DNA of 64,000 nucleotides from Cellulosimicrobium sp. ES-005 (GTDB taxonomy: Bacteria; Actinomycetota; Actinomycetes; Actinomycetales; Cellulomonadaceae): the NCBI RefSeq assembly GCF_040448685.1, contig NZ_CP159290.1, forward strand, positions 124,001 to 188,000, given 5' to 3'. Of this stretch, positions 25,113-34,125 are shown one piece after another (within the stretch, counting starts at the first letter, position 1; the number at the start of each line of letters is the position of its first letter). The position numbers were made by a program, and so were the translations under genes. Under the pieces are notes generated by a model. That model was given only the letters and a program-made list of their open reading frames with translations. It ran no database searches and was not told the DNA's origin.

Positions 25113-25264
25113 CCCGCCCCGCCGTCGTGCCCGACGACGGCGCCCAGCCGGCGGGCCGCGCACCCGCGCGCCCGCCCACCACCACCGAGCTCCCCGGTCC
25201 GCCCGCAGCGGTCCGGGTTCCCCGAAGCGCACCGAGACCCGGTGCACGACCTGAAGGAGCACCT

Positions 25265-26653
25265 GTGTCCCACCGCACCGCACCCGGCCGGCCCGCGCGC
25301 CGCCGTCGGGCCCGCGCCGCCGCCACCGCCCTCACGGCGGTCACCGCCCTCGCGCTCACCGCGTGCGCCGGCCCGAGCGTGGCCGGGGCCGACGGCGCCG
25401 GCACCGCGGGCGACGAGGCGACGGCCGAGGCCGTCGACTGGTCCGCCGTCGAGCCGGCGTCCGAGATCACCTGGTGGAGCAACCACCCCGGCACGTCGCA
25501 GGAGATCGAGCAGGAGCTCATCGACCGGTTCGAGGAGGAGTCCGGCATCACGGTCAACCTCGTCACGGCCGGCGCCAACTACGACGAGGTGGCCCAGCGC
25601 TTCCAGGCCGCGTCGCAGACCGACGAGCTCCCCGACCTCGTCATCGCGTCCGACGTCTGGTGGTTCCGGTACCACCTCAACGACCAGATCATGCCGCTCG
25701 ACGACGTGCTCGAGTTCGTCGAGGCCGACGCGGACGACTTCCAGCCCGCGCTCTACGCGGACTACGCGTACGACGACCAGCACTGGGCCGTCCCGTACGC
25801 GCGCTCGACGCCGCTCTTCTACTACAACAAGGACCTGTGGACGGCGGCCGGCCTGCCCGACCGCGGCCCCGAGACGTGGGCCGAGCTGGAGGAGTGGGAC
25901 GCGTCGCTCAAGCCGCTCGTCCCGGCCGGCGGCTCGACGTTCGGCCTGTCCACCGGGCCGTCGTGGGGCGCGTGGTGGTTCGAGAACATGATCTGGGGCC
26001 AGGGCGGCGCGTACTCCGACGGGTTCGACCTCACGCTCGACTCGGAGGAGTCGATCGCGGGCGGCCAGTTCCTGCACGACCTCTTCCACGAGAAGGGGGT
26101 CGCGACGCTCTCCGCGGACGACGCGATGGTCGACTTCTCGTCGGGCCTCATCGCCTCGACCATCGGCTCGACGGGTTCGCTCAAGGGCGCGCTCGACGCG
26201 GCGTCGTTCGAGGTCGGCACGGCGTACCTGCCCGACGGCCCCGACGGCGGCGGCACCCCGACGGGCGGCACCGGCCTCGCGATCCCGTCGTCGCGGTCGC
26301 CCGAGCAGCAGCTCGCCGCGGCGATGTTCCTCGCGTTCCTCACGAACACCGAGAACACGGCGTACTTCTCGCAGAACACGGGGTACATGCCGGTGCGCAC
26401 GTCGGCCGTCGAGTCCGACGCGATGAAGGCCGTCTACGAGGCGACGCCGCAGTTCCGCACCGCCGTCGACCAGCTCGCCGACAAGGCGCGCCCGCAGGAC
26501 GACGCGCGCGTCTTCATCCCGGGCGCCGACGCGCTCCTCAACGAGGCGATCGAGCAGATCGTCATCGAGGGTGCCGACCCGGCGGCCGCGTTCGAGTCGG
26601 TCGCCCCGCGCATCGAGACGGCGTACTCCGAGAACGTGGAGCCGTACCTGTGA
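25265..26653 (+). CDS. UgpB-type solute-binding lipoprotein
   Basis: 462 residues from GTG 25265 with AAGGAG 6 nt upstream. Arg-rich start and lipobox LTAC define a lipoprotein anchored outside the membrane. The mature part has the cluster B extracellular solute-binding fold: EITWWSNHPGTSQEIEQELI, DLVIASDVWWFRY, WAVPYARSTPLFYYNKDLW, GTGLAIPSSRSPEQQ. The aromatic-rich cleft and the neighbouring glycerophosphodiesterase support glycerol-3-phosphate or glycerophosphodiesters as ligand; a sugar cannot be excluded. Confidence 0.88.
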   Translation: MSHRTAPGRPARRRRARAAATALTAVTALALTACAGPSVAGADGAGTAGDEATAEAVDWSAVEPASEITWWSNHPGTSQEIEQELIDRFEEESGITVNLVTAGANYDEVAQRFQAASQTDELPDLVIASDVWWFRYHLNDQIMPLDDVLEFVEADADDFQPALYADYAYDDQHWAVPYARSTPLFYYNKDLWTAAGLPDRGPETWAELEEWDASLKPLVPAGGSTFGLSTGPSWGAWWFENMIWGQGGAYSDGFDLTLDSEESIAGGQFLHDLFHEKGVATLSADDAMVDFSSGLIASTIGSTGSLKGALDAASFEVGTAYLPDGPDGGGTPTGGTGLAIPSSRSPEQQLAAAMFLAFLTNTENTAYFSQNTGYMPVRTSAVESDAMKAVYEATPQFRTAVDQLADKARPQDDARVFIPGADALLNEAIEQIVIEGADPAAAFESVAPRIETAYSENVEPYL

Positions 26654-27435
26654 CGGCGACCGCCCTCGCGCCCACGGGCGCGGTGCCGGAACGGACCGCG
26701 CGCCCGCGCGTCATCGCGCACCGCGGCAACAGCTCCGTCGCGCCGCAGAACACGCTCGCCGCGTTCGAGGCGGCGTGGCGGGCGGGCGCGCACAGCATCG
26801 AGATCGACGTGCAGCTCACGGCCGACGGCGAGCCCGTCGTCATCCACGACGACACCGTGGACGCGACGACGTCCGGCAGCGGCACGGTCGCGCGGCTCGA
26901 CCGTGCGGCGATCCGGGCGCTCGACGCCGGGTCGTGGTTCTCCCCGGCGTTCGGCGGCCAGCGCGTGCCGACGTTCGCCGAGGTCGTCGACCTCCTCGTG
27001 CGGCGGCCGGGCACCGACCTGCTGCTCGAGCTCAAGGGGTCGTGGACCCCCGAGCAGGTGCGGCGCGTCACGGGGCCGATCCGCTTCGCGGGCATCGCCG
27101 ACCGGGTCGTGGCGCAGAGCTTCTGGCCCGAGACGGTCGCGGCGCTGCGCGAGGCCGACCCCGGCCTGCGCCGCGGGCTGCTCGTCGCGTCGCTCGACGA
27201 CGACGTGCTCGCGCGGTGCGCCGAGCTCGACGTCGTGGCGTGCAACCCCCTGGGGCTGCTCGTCCTGGAAGACCCGGGGCTCGTGCAGCGCCTGCACGAC
27301 GCCGGTCTCGACGTCGCGGTCTGGACGCTCAACGAGCCGGAGCACTGGGCCGCCGCGGTCGAGCTCGGCGTGGACGCGATCATCACCGACCGTCCCGACC
27401 GCCTCGCGGGCTGGCTCTCGGCGCGCGTCGTCTAG
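26650..27435 (+). CDS. Glycerophosphodiester phosphodiesterase
   Basis: 261 residues from GTG 26650 (GTGA overlap). GDPD landmarks: IAHRGNSSVAPQNTLAAF (catalytic His and Arg), EIDVQLTADGEPVVIHDDTV (metal ligands Glu and Asp, second His), LLLELKG, and C-terminal VWTLNEPE and DAIITDRPD. It hydrolyses glycerophosphodiesters to glycerol-3-phosphate and an alcohol. It lacks a signal peptide, so it acts inside the cell after import, like UgpQ. Last gene of the operon. Confidence 0.92.
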   Translation: MTATALAPTGAVPERTARPRVIAHRGNSSVAPQNTLAAFEAAWRAGAHSIEIDVQLTADGEPVVIHDDTVDATTSGSGTVARLDRAAIRALDAGSWFSPAFGGQRVPTFAEVVDLLVRRPGTDLLLELKGSWTPEQVRRVTGPIRFAGIADRVVAQSFWPETVAALREADPGLRRGLLVASLDDDVLARCAELDVVACNPLGLLVLEDPGLVQRLHDAGLDVAVWTLNEPEHWAAAVELGVDAIITDRPDRLAGWLSARVV

Positions 27436-27489
27436 GAAGCCCGAGGACGGACCCCGGGTGCGGGTGAGGCGGAGCCGGACGGCTCCGGC

Positions 27490-28059
27490 TCACCGCCCCG
27501 GGGTCGCGGGCCGGTAGCGCAACGCCACCGCACCCGAGCGGAACTCGCGGCGGTCCACGAGCTCGAGCCGGATGCGCTCACGGAGACCGGCGAGCAGCGT
27601 CGGCCCGTGGCCGGCGAGGACCGGCTGCACGACGAACTCGTACTCGTCGATCAGCCCCAGGTCGGCCAGCGCGAGGGGGAGCGTCACGCCTCCCACCCAC
27701 AGGCCCTCGCCCGGCTCCTGCTTGAGCCGCTCGACCGCGGGCCCCAGCTCGCCCCGCAGCAGCTCGGCGTTCCAGTCGGGCGCGCTCAGCGTGCTCGACA
27801 CGACGTGCTTGCGCGCCCCGTCGATCGCCTCGGCGAACGGGACCTCCCACTCGTCCATCCAGTCGGGCCACGTGCCCGTGGCCGGGCGCCGCCAGGCCGA
27901 CTCCATCATCTGGTAGGTCACCCGGCCGAACAGGAGGGCGTCGGCGCGCTCCATCTCGGCGGTCCAGTGGCGCATCGACTCCTCGTCCGGCGGCAGGCCC
28001 GCCTCGTGGTGGCAGCAGCCGTCGAGCGTGACGTTGATCGAGTAGCGCAGCGGTCTCAT
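27490..28059 (-). CDS. Dihydrofolate reductase/RibD C-terminal family protein
   Basis: 189 residues from ATG 28057-28059 behind GAGAGGACC. The start MRPLRYSINVTLDGCCHHEA, LFGRVTYQMMES and GLWVGGVTLPLALADLGLID are the landmarks of the actinobacterial DHFR-like RibD C-terminal superfamily. Its members are mostly uncharacterised NADPH-dependent reductases. No role can be given from context; neighbours are convergent with it. Confidence 0.85.
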   Translation of the reverse strand: MRPLRYSINVTLDGCCHHEAGLPPDEESMRHWTAEMERADALLFGRVTYQMMESAWRRPATGTWPDWMDEWEVPFAEAIDGARKHVVSSTLSAPDWNAELLRGELGPAVERLKQEPGEGLWVGGVTLPLALADLGLIDEYEFVVQPVLAGHGPTLLAGLRERIRLELVDRREFRSGAVALRYRPATPGR

Positions 28060-28167
28060 CTCGGTCCTCTCCCGTGGCGCGCAGCGAGGCGCCCCCGTGT
28101 TCACCCGTCCGTGGTGAGACGGCCGCCCGCACCGTTTCTCATCGGCGACCGGCGGCGTCGACGACCG

Positions 28168-29109
28168 TCAGCCGGGTCGGCTGCGGTGGGGGACCCGCAC
28201 GCGGTCGAGGTCCTGCGCGACCGTGAGCTCGCCGTCGAACACCTCGCGCGCCTCGCGCCAGAACTCCGTCGGGTCGGGGTAGCGCTGCGAGAAGTGCGTG
28301 AGCACGAGCGAGCGCACGCCCGCCTCGGCCGCGACGGTCGCCGCCTGCCGCGCGGTGAGGTGGCCCCACCGCTCGGCCTGGTCGCGGTCGCGGTCGAGGA
28401 ACGTCGACTCGATGACGAGCAGGTCGACGCCGTCCGCGAGGCGGTGCACGGCGTCGCACAGACGCGTGTCCATGACGAACGCGAACGACTGCCCCGGACG
28501 CGGGGCGCTCACCTCGTCGAGGGTGACGGTCCGCCCGTCGGGCGCGACGACCGCCCCGGTCCGGCGCAGCTCGCCCACCACCGGGCCCGCCAGGCCGCGG
28601 TCCACGAGGAGCGCGGGGTCGAGCGACCGGCCGTCGGGCTCGTCGAGGCGGTAGCCCATCGCCTCCAGGGTGTGGTCGAGGCGTTCCGCGCGCAGCGTGA
28701 ACCCCGGCTCGGGGCGGCCGGTCACGGGTGGGACGACGCCGTCCGTCGTCAGCGGCTGCAGCTCCAGGTGGCCGCGGCGGAAGTGGGCGCTCGCGTCGAG
28801 CAGGTGGTCCACCCACCGCTGGCCCGACGCCGGATAGGTCACCCCGATCGTGTGCCGCACGCCGTCGCCGCTGATGCGCTGGGAGACGCCCGCGAGCCCG
28901 AGGGAGTGGTCGCCGTGCAGGTGCGTGATCGCGATGCGCGTGAGGTCGGTCGCGGACACGCCCGCGAACGACATCTGCCGCTGCGTGCCCTCGCCCGGGT
29001 CGAAGAGGATCGCCTCGTCGTCCCAGAACAGCACGTAGCCGTTGTGGTTGCGCGTGCGGGTCGGGACCATGCTGGCGGTCCCGAGGACGACGAGCTCGCG
29101 GCGGGACAT
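28168..29109 (-). CDS. rnz: Ribonuclease Z-type metallo-beta-lactamase fold hydrolase
   Basis: 313 residues from ATG 29107-29109. The MBL zinc motif is [14 protein letters not shown]. Other ligands lie in DTRLCDAV and [10 protein letters not shown], and [11 protein letters not shown] is characteristic of RNase Z. The enzyme removes 3' trailers from tRNA precursors lacking encoded CCA. The family length is about 300 residues, so it is complete. A broader MBL phosphodiesterase role is possible. Confidence 0.88.
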   Translation of the reverse strand: MSRRELVVLGTASMVPTRTRNHNGYVLFWDDEAILFDPGEGTQRQMSFAGVSATDLTRIAITHLHGDHSLGLAGVSQRISGDGVRHTIGVTYPASGQRWVDHLLDASAHFRRGHLELQPLTTDGVVPPVTGRPEPGFTLRAERLDHTLEAMGYRLDEPDGRSLDPALLVDRGLAGPVVGELRRTGAVVAPDGRTVTLDEVSAPRPGQSFAFVMDTRLCDAVHRLADGVDLLVIESTFLDRDRDQAERWGHLTARQAATVAAEAGVRSLVLTHFSQRYPDPTEFWREAREVFDGELTVAQDLDRVRVPHRSRPG

Positions 29110-29172
29110 GGCCCCAGCGTGCCACGACGCGGCGGGTCGTGGCGCGGCTCGTAGGGTGGCAGGAGGCCCTGC

Positions 29173-29206
29173 CGAGAACCGGAGAACCCGGAGAACCTGG
29201 AGAACC
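29173..29206 (+). repeat. Tandem 9-bp repeat forming a multiplied ribosome-binding site
   Basis: CGAGAACC (29173-29180), GGAGAACCC (29181-29189), GGAGAACCT (29190-29198) and GGAGAACC (29199-29206) abut each other and end directly at the ATG 29207. Each GGAG core can act as a Shine-Dalgarno site. The period is 9 bp. Confidence 0.75.
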
Positions 29207-29896
29207 ATGCGCCTGCTCCTCGTCCGTCACGGACAGACCCCGTCCAACGTCGCCGGCCTCCTCGACACCGCGCTGCCCGGCCCCGGTCTCACCGCGCTCG
29301 GCACGCGCCAGGCAGCCGCGATCCCGGAGGCGCTCGCGGACCGCGTCGTCGACGGCGTCGCGGTCTCGACCCTCGTGCGCACGCACCTGACCGCCGCACC
29401 GCTGGCCGAGCGGCACCGGTTCGACCTGCTGGAGCTCGACGGGTTCCGCGAGGTGGACGCGGGCGACCTGGAGATGTCGGCCGCGCACGACGACCACGCG
29501 ACCTACCTCGAGACCGTGTTCGCATGGGGCCGCGGCGAGCCCGGCCGTCGCATGCCCGGCGGGCCTGACGGTGCCGAGTTCCTCGCCCGCTACGACGACG
29601 CCGTCGCGAGCGTCGCGCGCACGGGGTGGCGCACCGCCGTCGTCGTCTCGCACGGCGCGGCGATCCGCGCGTGGGCGTGCGCGCGCGTCGCGGGGGTCGA
29701 CCTCGACCTGCTCGCCCGGACCCCGCTCGCCAACACCGGGCTGGTCGAGGTCGAGGGCGACCCGTCGTCGGGCTGGCGGCTCGCGGGCCTGAGCGACGGC
29801 CCGCTGGGCGGCGCGGCGCTGGACGACCTCGCGGCCGAGGACCCGACGGGCGAGTCCGTCGCCGAGGAGGAGCGTCGCGCGGCGACCGACGACTGA
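29207..29896 (+). CDS. Histidine phosphatase (phosphoglycerate mutase-like) family protein
   Basis: 229 residues. The catalytic loop is [15 protein letters not shown], the second His is in [19 protein letters not shown], and the Glu acid/base is in [11 protein letters not shown]. The family dephosphorylates small phosphoesters or acts as a mutase; the substrate is unknown. It starts immediately after the repeated Shine-Dalgarno array and diverges from the RNase Z gene by 97 nt. Confidence 0.9.
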   Translation: MRLLLVRHGQTPSNVAGLLDTALPGPGLTALGTRQAAAIPEALADRVVDGVAVSTLVRTHLTAAPLAERHRFDLLELDGFREVDAGDLEMSAAHDDHATYLETVFAWGRGEPGRRMPGGPDGAEFLARYDDAVASVARTGWRTAVVVSHGAAIRAWACARVAGVDLDLLARTPLANTGLVEVEGDPSSGWRLAGLSDGPLGGAALDDLAAEDPTGESVAEEERRAATDD

Positions 29897-29903
29897 CGGT
29901 TCG

Positions 29904-29953
29904 CGAGCGTATGGCGAGAACCTGGCGCGCGTCACGGGAGTGACATACGCTCG
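29904..29953 (+). promoter_or_regulatory. Kynurenine-operon promoter with long-spaced inverted repeat
   Basis: CGAGCGTATG (29904-29913) and CATACGCTCG (29944-29953) are perfect 10-bp inverted arms separated by 30 bp. The right arm contains TACGCT (29946-29951), a -10 hexamer that also appears ahead of other genes in this window. The -10 ends 6 bp before ATG 29958, so transcription probably starts at or next to the A of the start codon, giving a leaderless mRNA. A dimer bridging the arms would block RNA polymerase. The PaaX-type protein encoded at the end of the operon is the likely repressor (inference). Confidence 0.55.
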
Positions 29954-29957
29954 GCGG

Positions 29958-30827
29958 ATGGCCTACGCACCGCTGCCCGCACCGAACGAGCGCGCGCTCG
30001 AGCCCGACATCGTCACGGACCTGCGCGAGCAGATGACCTACGGGTCGTACCTGCACCTCGACACGCTGCTCGCGGCCCAGGCGCCGGTGAGCGACCCGGA
30101 GCACCACGACGAGATGCTGTTCATCGTCCAGCACCAGACGACGGAGCTCTGGCTCAAGCTGGTGCTGCACGAGCTGCTCTCCGCGCGCGACCTGCTCGCC
30201 GCCGACGAGCTGGGCGCCGCGCTCAAGCGCATCGCACGCGTCAAGCACGTGCAGCGCACGCTCACCGAGCAGTGGTCCGTGCTCGCGACGCTCACCCCGA
30301 GCGAGTACGCGCAGTTCCGCGGGTTCCTCGGCCACGCGTCGGGCTTCCAGTCGTGGCAGTACCGCGCCGTCGAGTTCCTGCTCGGCAACAAGAACGCGCG
30401 CATGCTTGACGTGTTCGACGCCGAGCCCGACGCGCGCGCCGAGCTCGCCCGCCTGCTCGCCGAGCCGAGCGTCTACGACGAGTTCCTGCGCCACCTCGCG
30501 CGCCACGGCCACGACGTCCCGCAGCGCGTCCTGGACCGCGACGTCACCGTCGCGCACACCCTCGACGACGACCTCGTCGAGGTCTTCCGCCGCATCTACG
30601 ACGACCCGGAGGCGCACTGGTCCGCGTACGAGACGTGCGAGGAGCTCGTCGACCTCGAGGACAACTTCCAGCTCTGGCGGTTCCGGCACATGAGGACGGT
30701 GCTGCGCATCATCGGCACCAAGCGCGGCACGGGCGGGTCGAGCGGCGTCGGGTTCCTGCAGAAGGCGCTCGACCTCACGTTCTTCCCCGAGCTGTTCGCG
30801 GTGCGCACGGAGATCGGGCGGTCGTGA
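29958..30827 (+). CDS. kynA: Tryptophan 2,3-dioxygenase
   Basis: 289 residues from ATG 29958; an in-frame GTG at 29940 would lie inside the promoter. Family motifs: [47 protein letters not shown] and [18 protein letters not shown], which includes the heme-ligand His, then [11 protein letters not shown]. The heme enzyme opens the indole ring of L-tryptophan to N-formylkynurenine. It is the first gene of a four-gene operon with the amidohydrolase, kynureninase and regulator; the next gene overlaps by GTGA. Confidence 0.95.
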   Translation: MAYAPLPAPNERALEPDIVTDLREQMTYGSYLHLDTLLAAQAPVSDPEHHDEMLFIVQHQTTELWLKLVLHELLSARDLLAADELGAALKRIARVKHVQRTLTEQWSVLATLTPSEYAQFRGFLGHASGFQSWQYRAVEFLLGNKNARMLDVFDAEPDARAELARLLAEPSVYDEFLRHLARHGHDVPQRVLDRDVTVAHTLDDDLVEVFRRIYDDPEAHWSAYETCEELVDLEDNFQLWRFRHMRTVLRIIGTKRGTGGSSGVGFLQKALDLTFFPELFAVRTEIGRS

Positions 30828-31981
30828 ACGGGAGGCACCTCGGCCGGCCCGGCGACGGCGGCACCTGGCTCCCGCCGCTCGTCGACGCGCACGTGCACCT
30901 CGGCCTCGTCGACCCCGTCGCCGTGCGGCGCGGCGGGATCGCCGTCGTGCACGACCTCGGGTGGGTGCCCGACGTCGCGCGCACGTGGCTCGGGCGGCCC
31001 GGCTTCCCGGAGGTCGTGTTCGCGGGCGCGTTCCTCACCGCCCCCGGCGGCTACCCGTCGGACCGGTCGTGGGCGCCCGCCGGGTCGGTCGAGGAGGTCG
31101 GATCGCCCGAGGCGGCCGTCGCCGCCGTCGACCGCCAGGTCGCCGCGGGCGCGTCGTTCGTCAAGGTCGCCCTGCACTCCGACGCCGGTCCGGTGCCCGA
31201 CGACGCCACCCTCGCCGCGCTCGTCGGGCACGCCCACGCGCGGGGCCGGGACGTCGTCGCGCACGTGGAGGGGCGCGGCATGGCGGCCCGCGCGTTCGAG
31301 GCGGGGGTGGACAGGCTCGCGCACGCCCCGTTCAGCGAGCGCCTGCCCGACGACCTGCTGCGCGCGATGGCCCGCCCGCGCGCTCGCTCCCAGACGCGGT
31401 CTCGCTCACGCCCGGCCGCCGAGCACGACCCTGCCCGCGGCCGAACACGACCTGAAGGTCGGAATAGCCCGGATAACGACCCTCATGTCGTGTTCGGCGG
31501 AGGTGTGGGGAGTCTTGTGAGCTGGGTGAGCACCCTCGACATTCATGGCTGGGGGAGTCCGACGGCGGAGCAGGACGTCGCGATCGACAACGTGCGGCGC
31601 TTCGTCGCGCTCGGCGGGACGGTCGTCTACGGCACCGACCTCGGCAACGGGCCGCTGCCGACCGGCGTCGACGCGCGCGAGCTGCGGGCGCTCGCGGCGG
31701 CGGGTCTCGACGCGCACGCGCTGGTCGCGGCCCTCACGCGCGACGCCACCGCCCGGCGTGGCGTTCCCGGCCGAGCGCTGCGTCCCGGGTCGCAGCACTC
31801 GAGCGCGGACGCATCGTTCGCGACCTGGGTCCCCGGCGACCCGCCCGACACCGACGACGCGGACGCCGTCGCCGCGTGGCTCGCGCGCGCCGTCGTCGTC
31901 GAGCGCGACCCCACCCCTGACCTCGCCCGCGACACCGCGAGCGACCCCGCCGACCCCGCCCCGTCGGAAGGACGACCATGA
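30824..31981 (+). CDS. Amidohydrolase in the kynurenine operon (candidate formylkynurenine hydrolase)
   Basis: 385 residues from GTG 30824. Metal-binding motifs: [10 protein letters not shown] (HxH), ASFVKVALH (bridging Lys), VVAHVEG, and [10 protein letters not shown] (catalytic Asp). The middle (residues about 184-228) holds a low-complexity, Arg/Pro-rich stretch coded by a palindromic element, while family homology resumes at [12 protein letters not shown]. The operon lacks a classical kynurenine formamidase (KynB), and this enzyme sits exactly between dioxygenase and kynureninase. Formylkynurenine deformylation is therefore the likely role, inferred from context. The insert may or may not be tolerated. 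Confidence 0.75.
   Translation: MNGRHLGRPGDGGTWLPPLVDAHVHLGLVDPVAVRRGGIAVVHDLGWVPDVARTWLGRPGFPEVVFAGAFLTAPGGYPSDRSWAPAGSVEEVGSPEAAVAAVDRQVAAGASFVKVALHSDAGPVPDDATLAALVGHAHARGRDVVAHVEGRGMAARAFEAGVDRLAHAPFSERLPDDLLRAMARPRARSQTRSRSRPAAEHDPARGRTRPEGRNSPDNDPHVVFGGGVGSLVSWVSTLDIHGWGSPTAEQDVAIDNVRRFVALGGTVVYGTDLGNGPLPTGVDARELRALAAAGLDAHALVAALTRDATARRGVPGRALRPGSQHSSADASFATWVPGDPPDTDDADAVAAWLARAVVVERDPTPDLARDTASDPADPAPSEGRP
31416..31498. repeat. Palindromic element inserted in-frame in the amidohydrolase gene
   Basis: GCCGAACACGAC (31440-31451) and GTCGTGTTCGGC (31487-31498) are perfect 12-bp inverted arms around a 35-nt loop. A partial copy (GCCGAGCACGACC) precedes them from about 31416. The element adds roughly 45 residues of low-complexity sequence to the protein without breaking the frame. 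The related string GTCGAACACGACCT also occurs in the intergenic region near 18540. Confidence 0.65.
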
Positions 31982-33222
31982 CCGAGGACCACGCCGCGCG
32001 CTCCGCCGCGCTCGACGCCGCCGACCCGCTCGCGCGGTTCCGCGACGCGTTCGTCGGCTCCGACGAGGTGACGGCCTACCTCGACGGGAACTCGCTCGGA
32101 CGGCCGACGCGCGCGTCCGCCGAGCGGCTGGCCCGCTTCGCGACCGAGCGCTGGGGCTCGCGGCTCATCCGCGGCTGGGACGAGGAGTGGTACGACCTCC
32201 CGCTCACGGTCGGCGACCGGATCGGCGCGGTCGCGCTCGGCGCGGTGCCGGGCCAGACGTTCGTCGGCGACTCGACGACGGTGATCCTCTACAAGCTCGT
32301 CCGCGCCGCGCTCTCGGCGCCGCAGGTCGCGGGCCGCGACGAGATCGTGCTCGACGCCGGGAACTTCCCGACCGACCGCTACGTGCTGGAGGGCGTCGCG
32401 CGCGAGCACGGCGCGACGCTGCGGTGGATCGCGCCCGACCACGACGCCGGCGTGACCCCGGAGCAGGTCGCGGGGGCCCTCTCCGACCGCACCGCGCTCG
32501 TGCTGCTCAGCCACGTGGCGTACCGGTCGGGGTACGTGAGCGACGCGGCGGCGATCACCGCGCTCGCGCACGACGCCGGCGCGCTCGTGCTGTGGGACCT
32601 GTGCCACTCGGTCGGCGCGCTGCCGGTCGAGCTCGACGCGTGGGGCGTCGACCTCGCGGCCGGCTGCACGTACAAGTACCTCAACGGCGGGCCCGGTGCG
32701 CCCGCGTTCGGCTACGTCCGCGCCGACCTCCAGGGCGCCCTGACCCAGCCGATCCAGGGGTGGATGGGCAGCGCCGCGCCGTTCGAGATGGGCCCGGCGT
32801 ACGCCCCGCACGACGGCGTCCGGCGCTTCCTCTCGGGGACGCCCGCGATCGTCGGGATGCTCGCGATGCAGGACATGCTGGACCTGGTGGACGCGGCGGG
32901 GATCGCGGCGGTGCGCGCGAAGTCGGTCGCGCTCACCGCGCACGCGACGGCCCTCGTGGACGACCTGCTGCTCCCGCTCGGTGCCCGGTACGCGTCGCCG
33001 CGCGACCCCGAGCGCCGGGGGAGCCACGTCACCGTCGACCACGACGCGTTCGAGGCGACGCTCCCGCTGCTGTGGGAGCGCGGCGTCATCCCCGACTTCC
33101 GTCGTCCGGACGGCCTGCGCCTCGGCCTGTCCCCGCTCTCCACGAGCTTCGACGAGGTGCGCGTCGGCGTCGAGGCGGTGCGGGACGCCCTGGTGGAGGT
33201 CCTCGCGGACGGGGCCGCGTGA
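31978..33222 (+). CDS. kynU: Kynureninase
   Basis: 414 residues from ATG 31978 (ATGA overlap). Motifs: YLDGNSLGRPTRAS, VGDSTTVILYKLVRAAL, SHVAYRSGYVSD, LVLWDLCHSVGALPV (PLP-binding Asp and His) and GCTYKYLNGGPGAPAF with the Schiff-base Lys. It is a PLP enzyme cleaving kynurenine to anthranilate and alanine. All key residues are present and length is normal. With the dioxygenase and amidohydrolase it completes the tryptophan-to-anthranilate route; no downstream anthranilate genes are in the window. Confidence 0.95.
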   Translation: MTEDHAARSAALDAADPLARFRDAFVGSDEVTAYLDGNSLGRPTRASAERLARFATERWGSRLIRGWDEEWYDLPLTVGDRIGAVALGAVPGQTFVGDSTTVILYKLVRAALSAPQVAGRDEIVLDAGNFPTDRYVLEGVAREHGATLRWIAPDHDAGVTPEQVAGALSDRTALVLLSHVAYRSGYVSDAAAITALAHDAGALVLWDLCHSVGALPVELDAWGVDLAAGCTYKYLNGGPGAPAFGYVRADLQGALTQPIQGWMGSAAPFEMGPAYAPHDGVRRFLSGTPAIVGMLAMQDMLDLVDAAGIAAVRAKSVALTAHATALVDDLLLPLGARYASPRDPERRGSHVTVDHDAFEATLPLLWERGVIPDFRRPDGLRLGLSPLSTSFDEVRVGVEAVRDALVEVLADGAA

Positions 33223-34106
33223 TCCTCGACGACCTCGACTCCCGCCCGGGGAGCACGACGTCGCTGCTGCGCACCGTCGTCGGGCTGTACCTGCGCGACC
33301 TCGGCGGGGCGGTCGCCGTCGCCGACCTGGTCGAGCTGTTGGGGGCGCTCGACGTCCCGCCCGTCGGCGCACGCGGCGCGGTCTCGCGGGCGAAGGCGAA
33401 GGGGCTGCTCGTCCCGGAGACCGTCGGCGGCCGGGCCGGCTACTCGCTCGCGCCCGACGCCGCGCGGATGCTGGCGCGGGGCGACCGGCGGATCTTCGCC
33501 TACCGGCAGCAGGGCGACGACGACCCGTGGTGCCTCGTGTCGTTCTCGCTCCCGGAGGAGCGGCGTGCCGTGCGGCACCAGCTCCGGCGGCACCTCGCGT
33601 GGATCGGTGCCGGCACCGTCGCGGACGGCCTGTGGATCGCGCCGGGGCACCTCGTGGACGAGGTCGAGGAGATCCTCGTCGGGCTGGGCGTGCGCGAGGC
33701 CGCGACGGTGTTCGTGGCCGGGCCGCCGCGCGTCGCCGGGTCGTTCGCCGACGCCGCCGCGCGGTGGTGGGACCTCGACCGGGTCGCCGCGCTGCACCGC
33801 GACTTCCTCGCCCGGCACGGCGGCTCGCGGCCCGGGGCCGCCCGGCCCGACGGCGTCCGGCCCGACGGCGTCCGGCCCGACGGCGTCCGGCCGCACGGTG
33901 GGGACGCCTCGCCCCGCGCGGCGTTCGCCCGGTGGGTGCGCGCGGTCGACGACTGGCGACCCGTCCCGTACGCCGACCCGGGCCTGCCGCTCTCGGCGCT
34001 GCCCGCGGACTGGCCCGGCGCGGCGAGCGTCGCGCTGTTCGACGGGCTCCGCGCGGACCTCGCCGCGGCCGCGGCGGACCACGTCCGGGTCGTCGTCGGG
34101 AGATGA
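33219..34106 (+). CDS. PaaX-family transcriptional regulator
   Basis: 295 residues from GTG 33219 (GTGA overlap). An N-terminal winged helix (LLRTVVGLYLRDLGGAVAVA ... GARGAVSRAKAKGLLVPE) is followed by the PaaX core (PWCLVSFSLPEERRAVRHQL, WIGAGTVADGLWIAP) and a C-terminal domain with FARWVRAVDDWRPVPY. Founding PaaX members repress phenylacetate catabolism and respond to an aryl-CoA ester. Its position as fourth gene of the kynurenine operon suggests control of tryptophan breakdown here. A repeat-expanded linker (RPDGV three times) precedes the C-terminal domain. Confidence 0.88.
   Translation: MILDDLDSRPGSTTSLLRTVVGLYLRDLGGAVAVADLVELLGALDVPPVGARGAVSRAKAKGLLVPETVGGRAGYSLAPDAARMLARGDRRIFAYRQQGDDDPWCLVSFSLPEERRAVRHQLRRHLAWIGAGTVADGLWIAPGHLVDEVEEILVGLGVREAATVFVAGPPRVAGSFADAAARWWDLDRVAALHRDFLARHGGSRPGAARPDGVRPDGVRPDGVRPHGGDASPRAAFARWVRAVDDWRPVPYADPGLPLSALPADWPGAASVALFDGLRADLAAAAADHVRVVVGR
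33843..33887 (+). repeat. Three exact 15-bp repeats in the PaaX-type gene
   Basis: CGGCCCGACGGCGTC occurs three times head to tail, with a degenerate fourth copy after 33887. It encodes RPDGV repeats in a linker between the core and C-terminal domains. Confidence 0.85.
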
Positions 34107-34125
34107 TCGGGGCACAGTGGGTGGC

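Noticed and set aside
29940-29957. GTG 29940 as start of tryptophan dioxygenase
   Set aside because: It lies within the promoter between -35 and -10; ATG 29958 fits a leaderless start.
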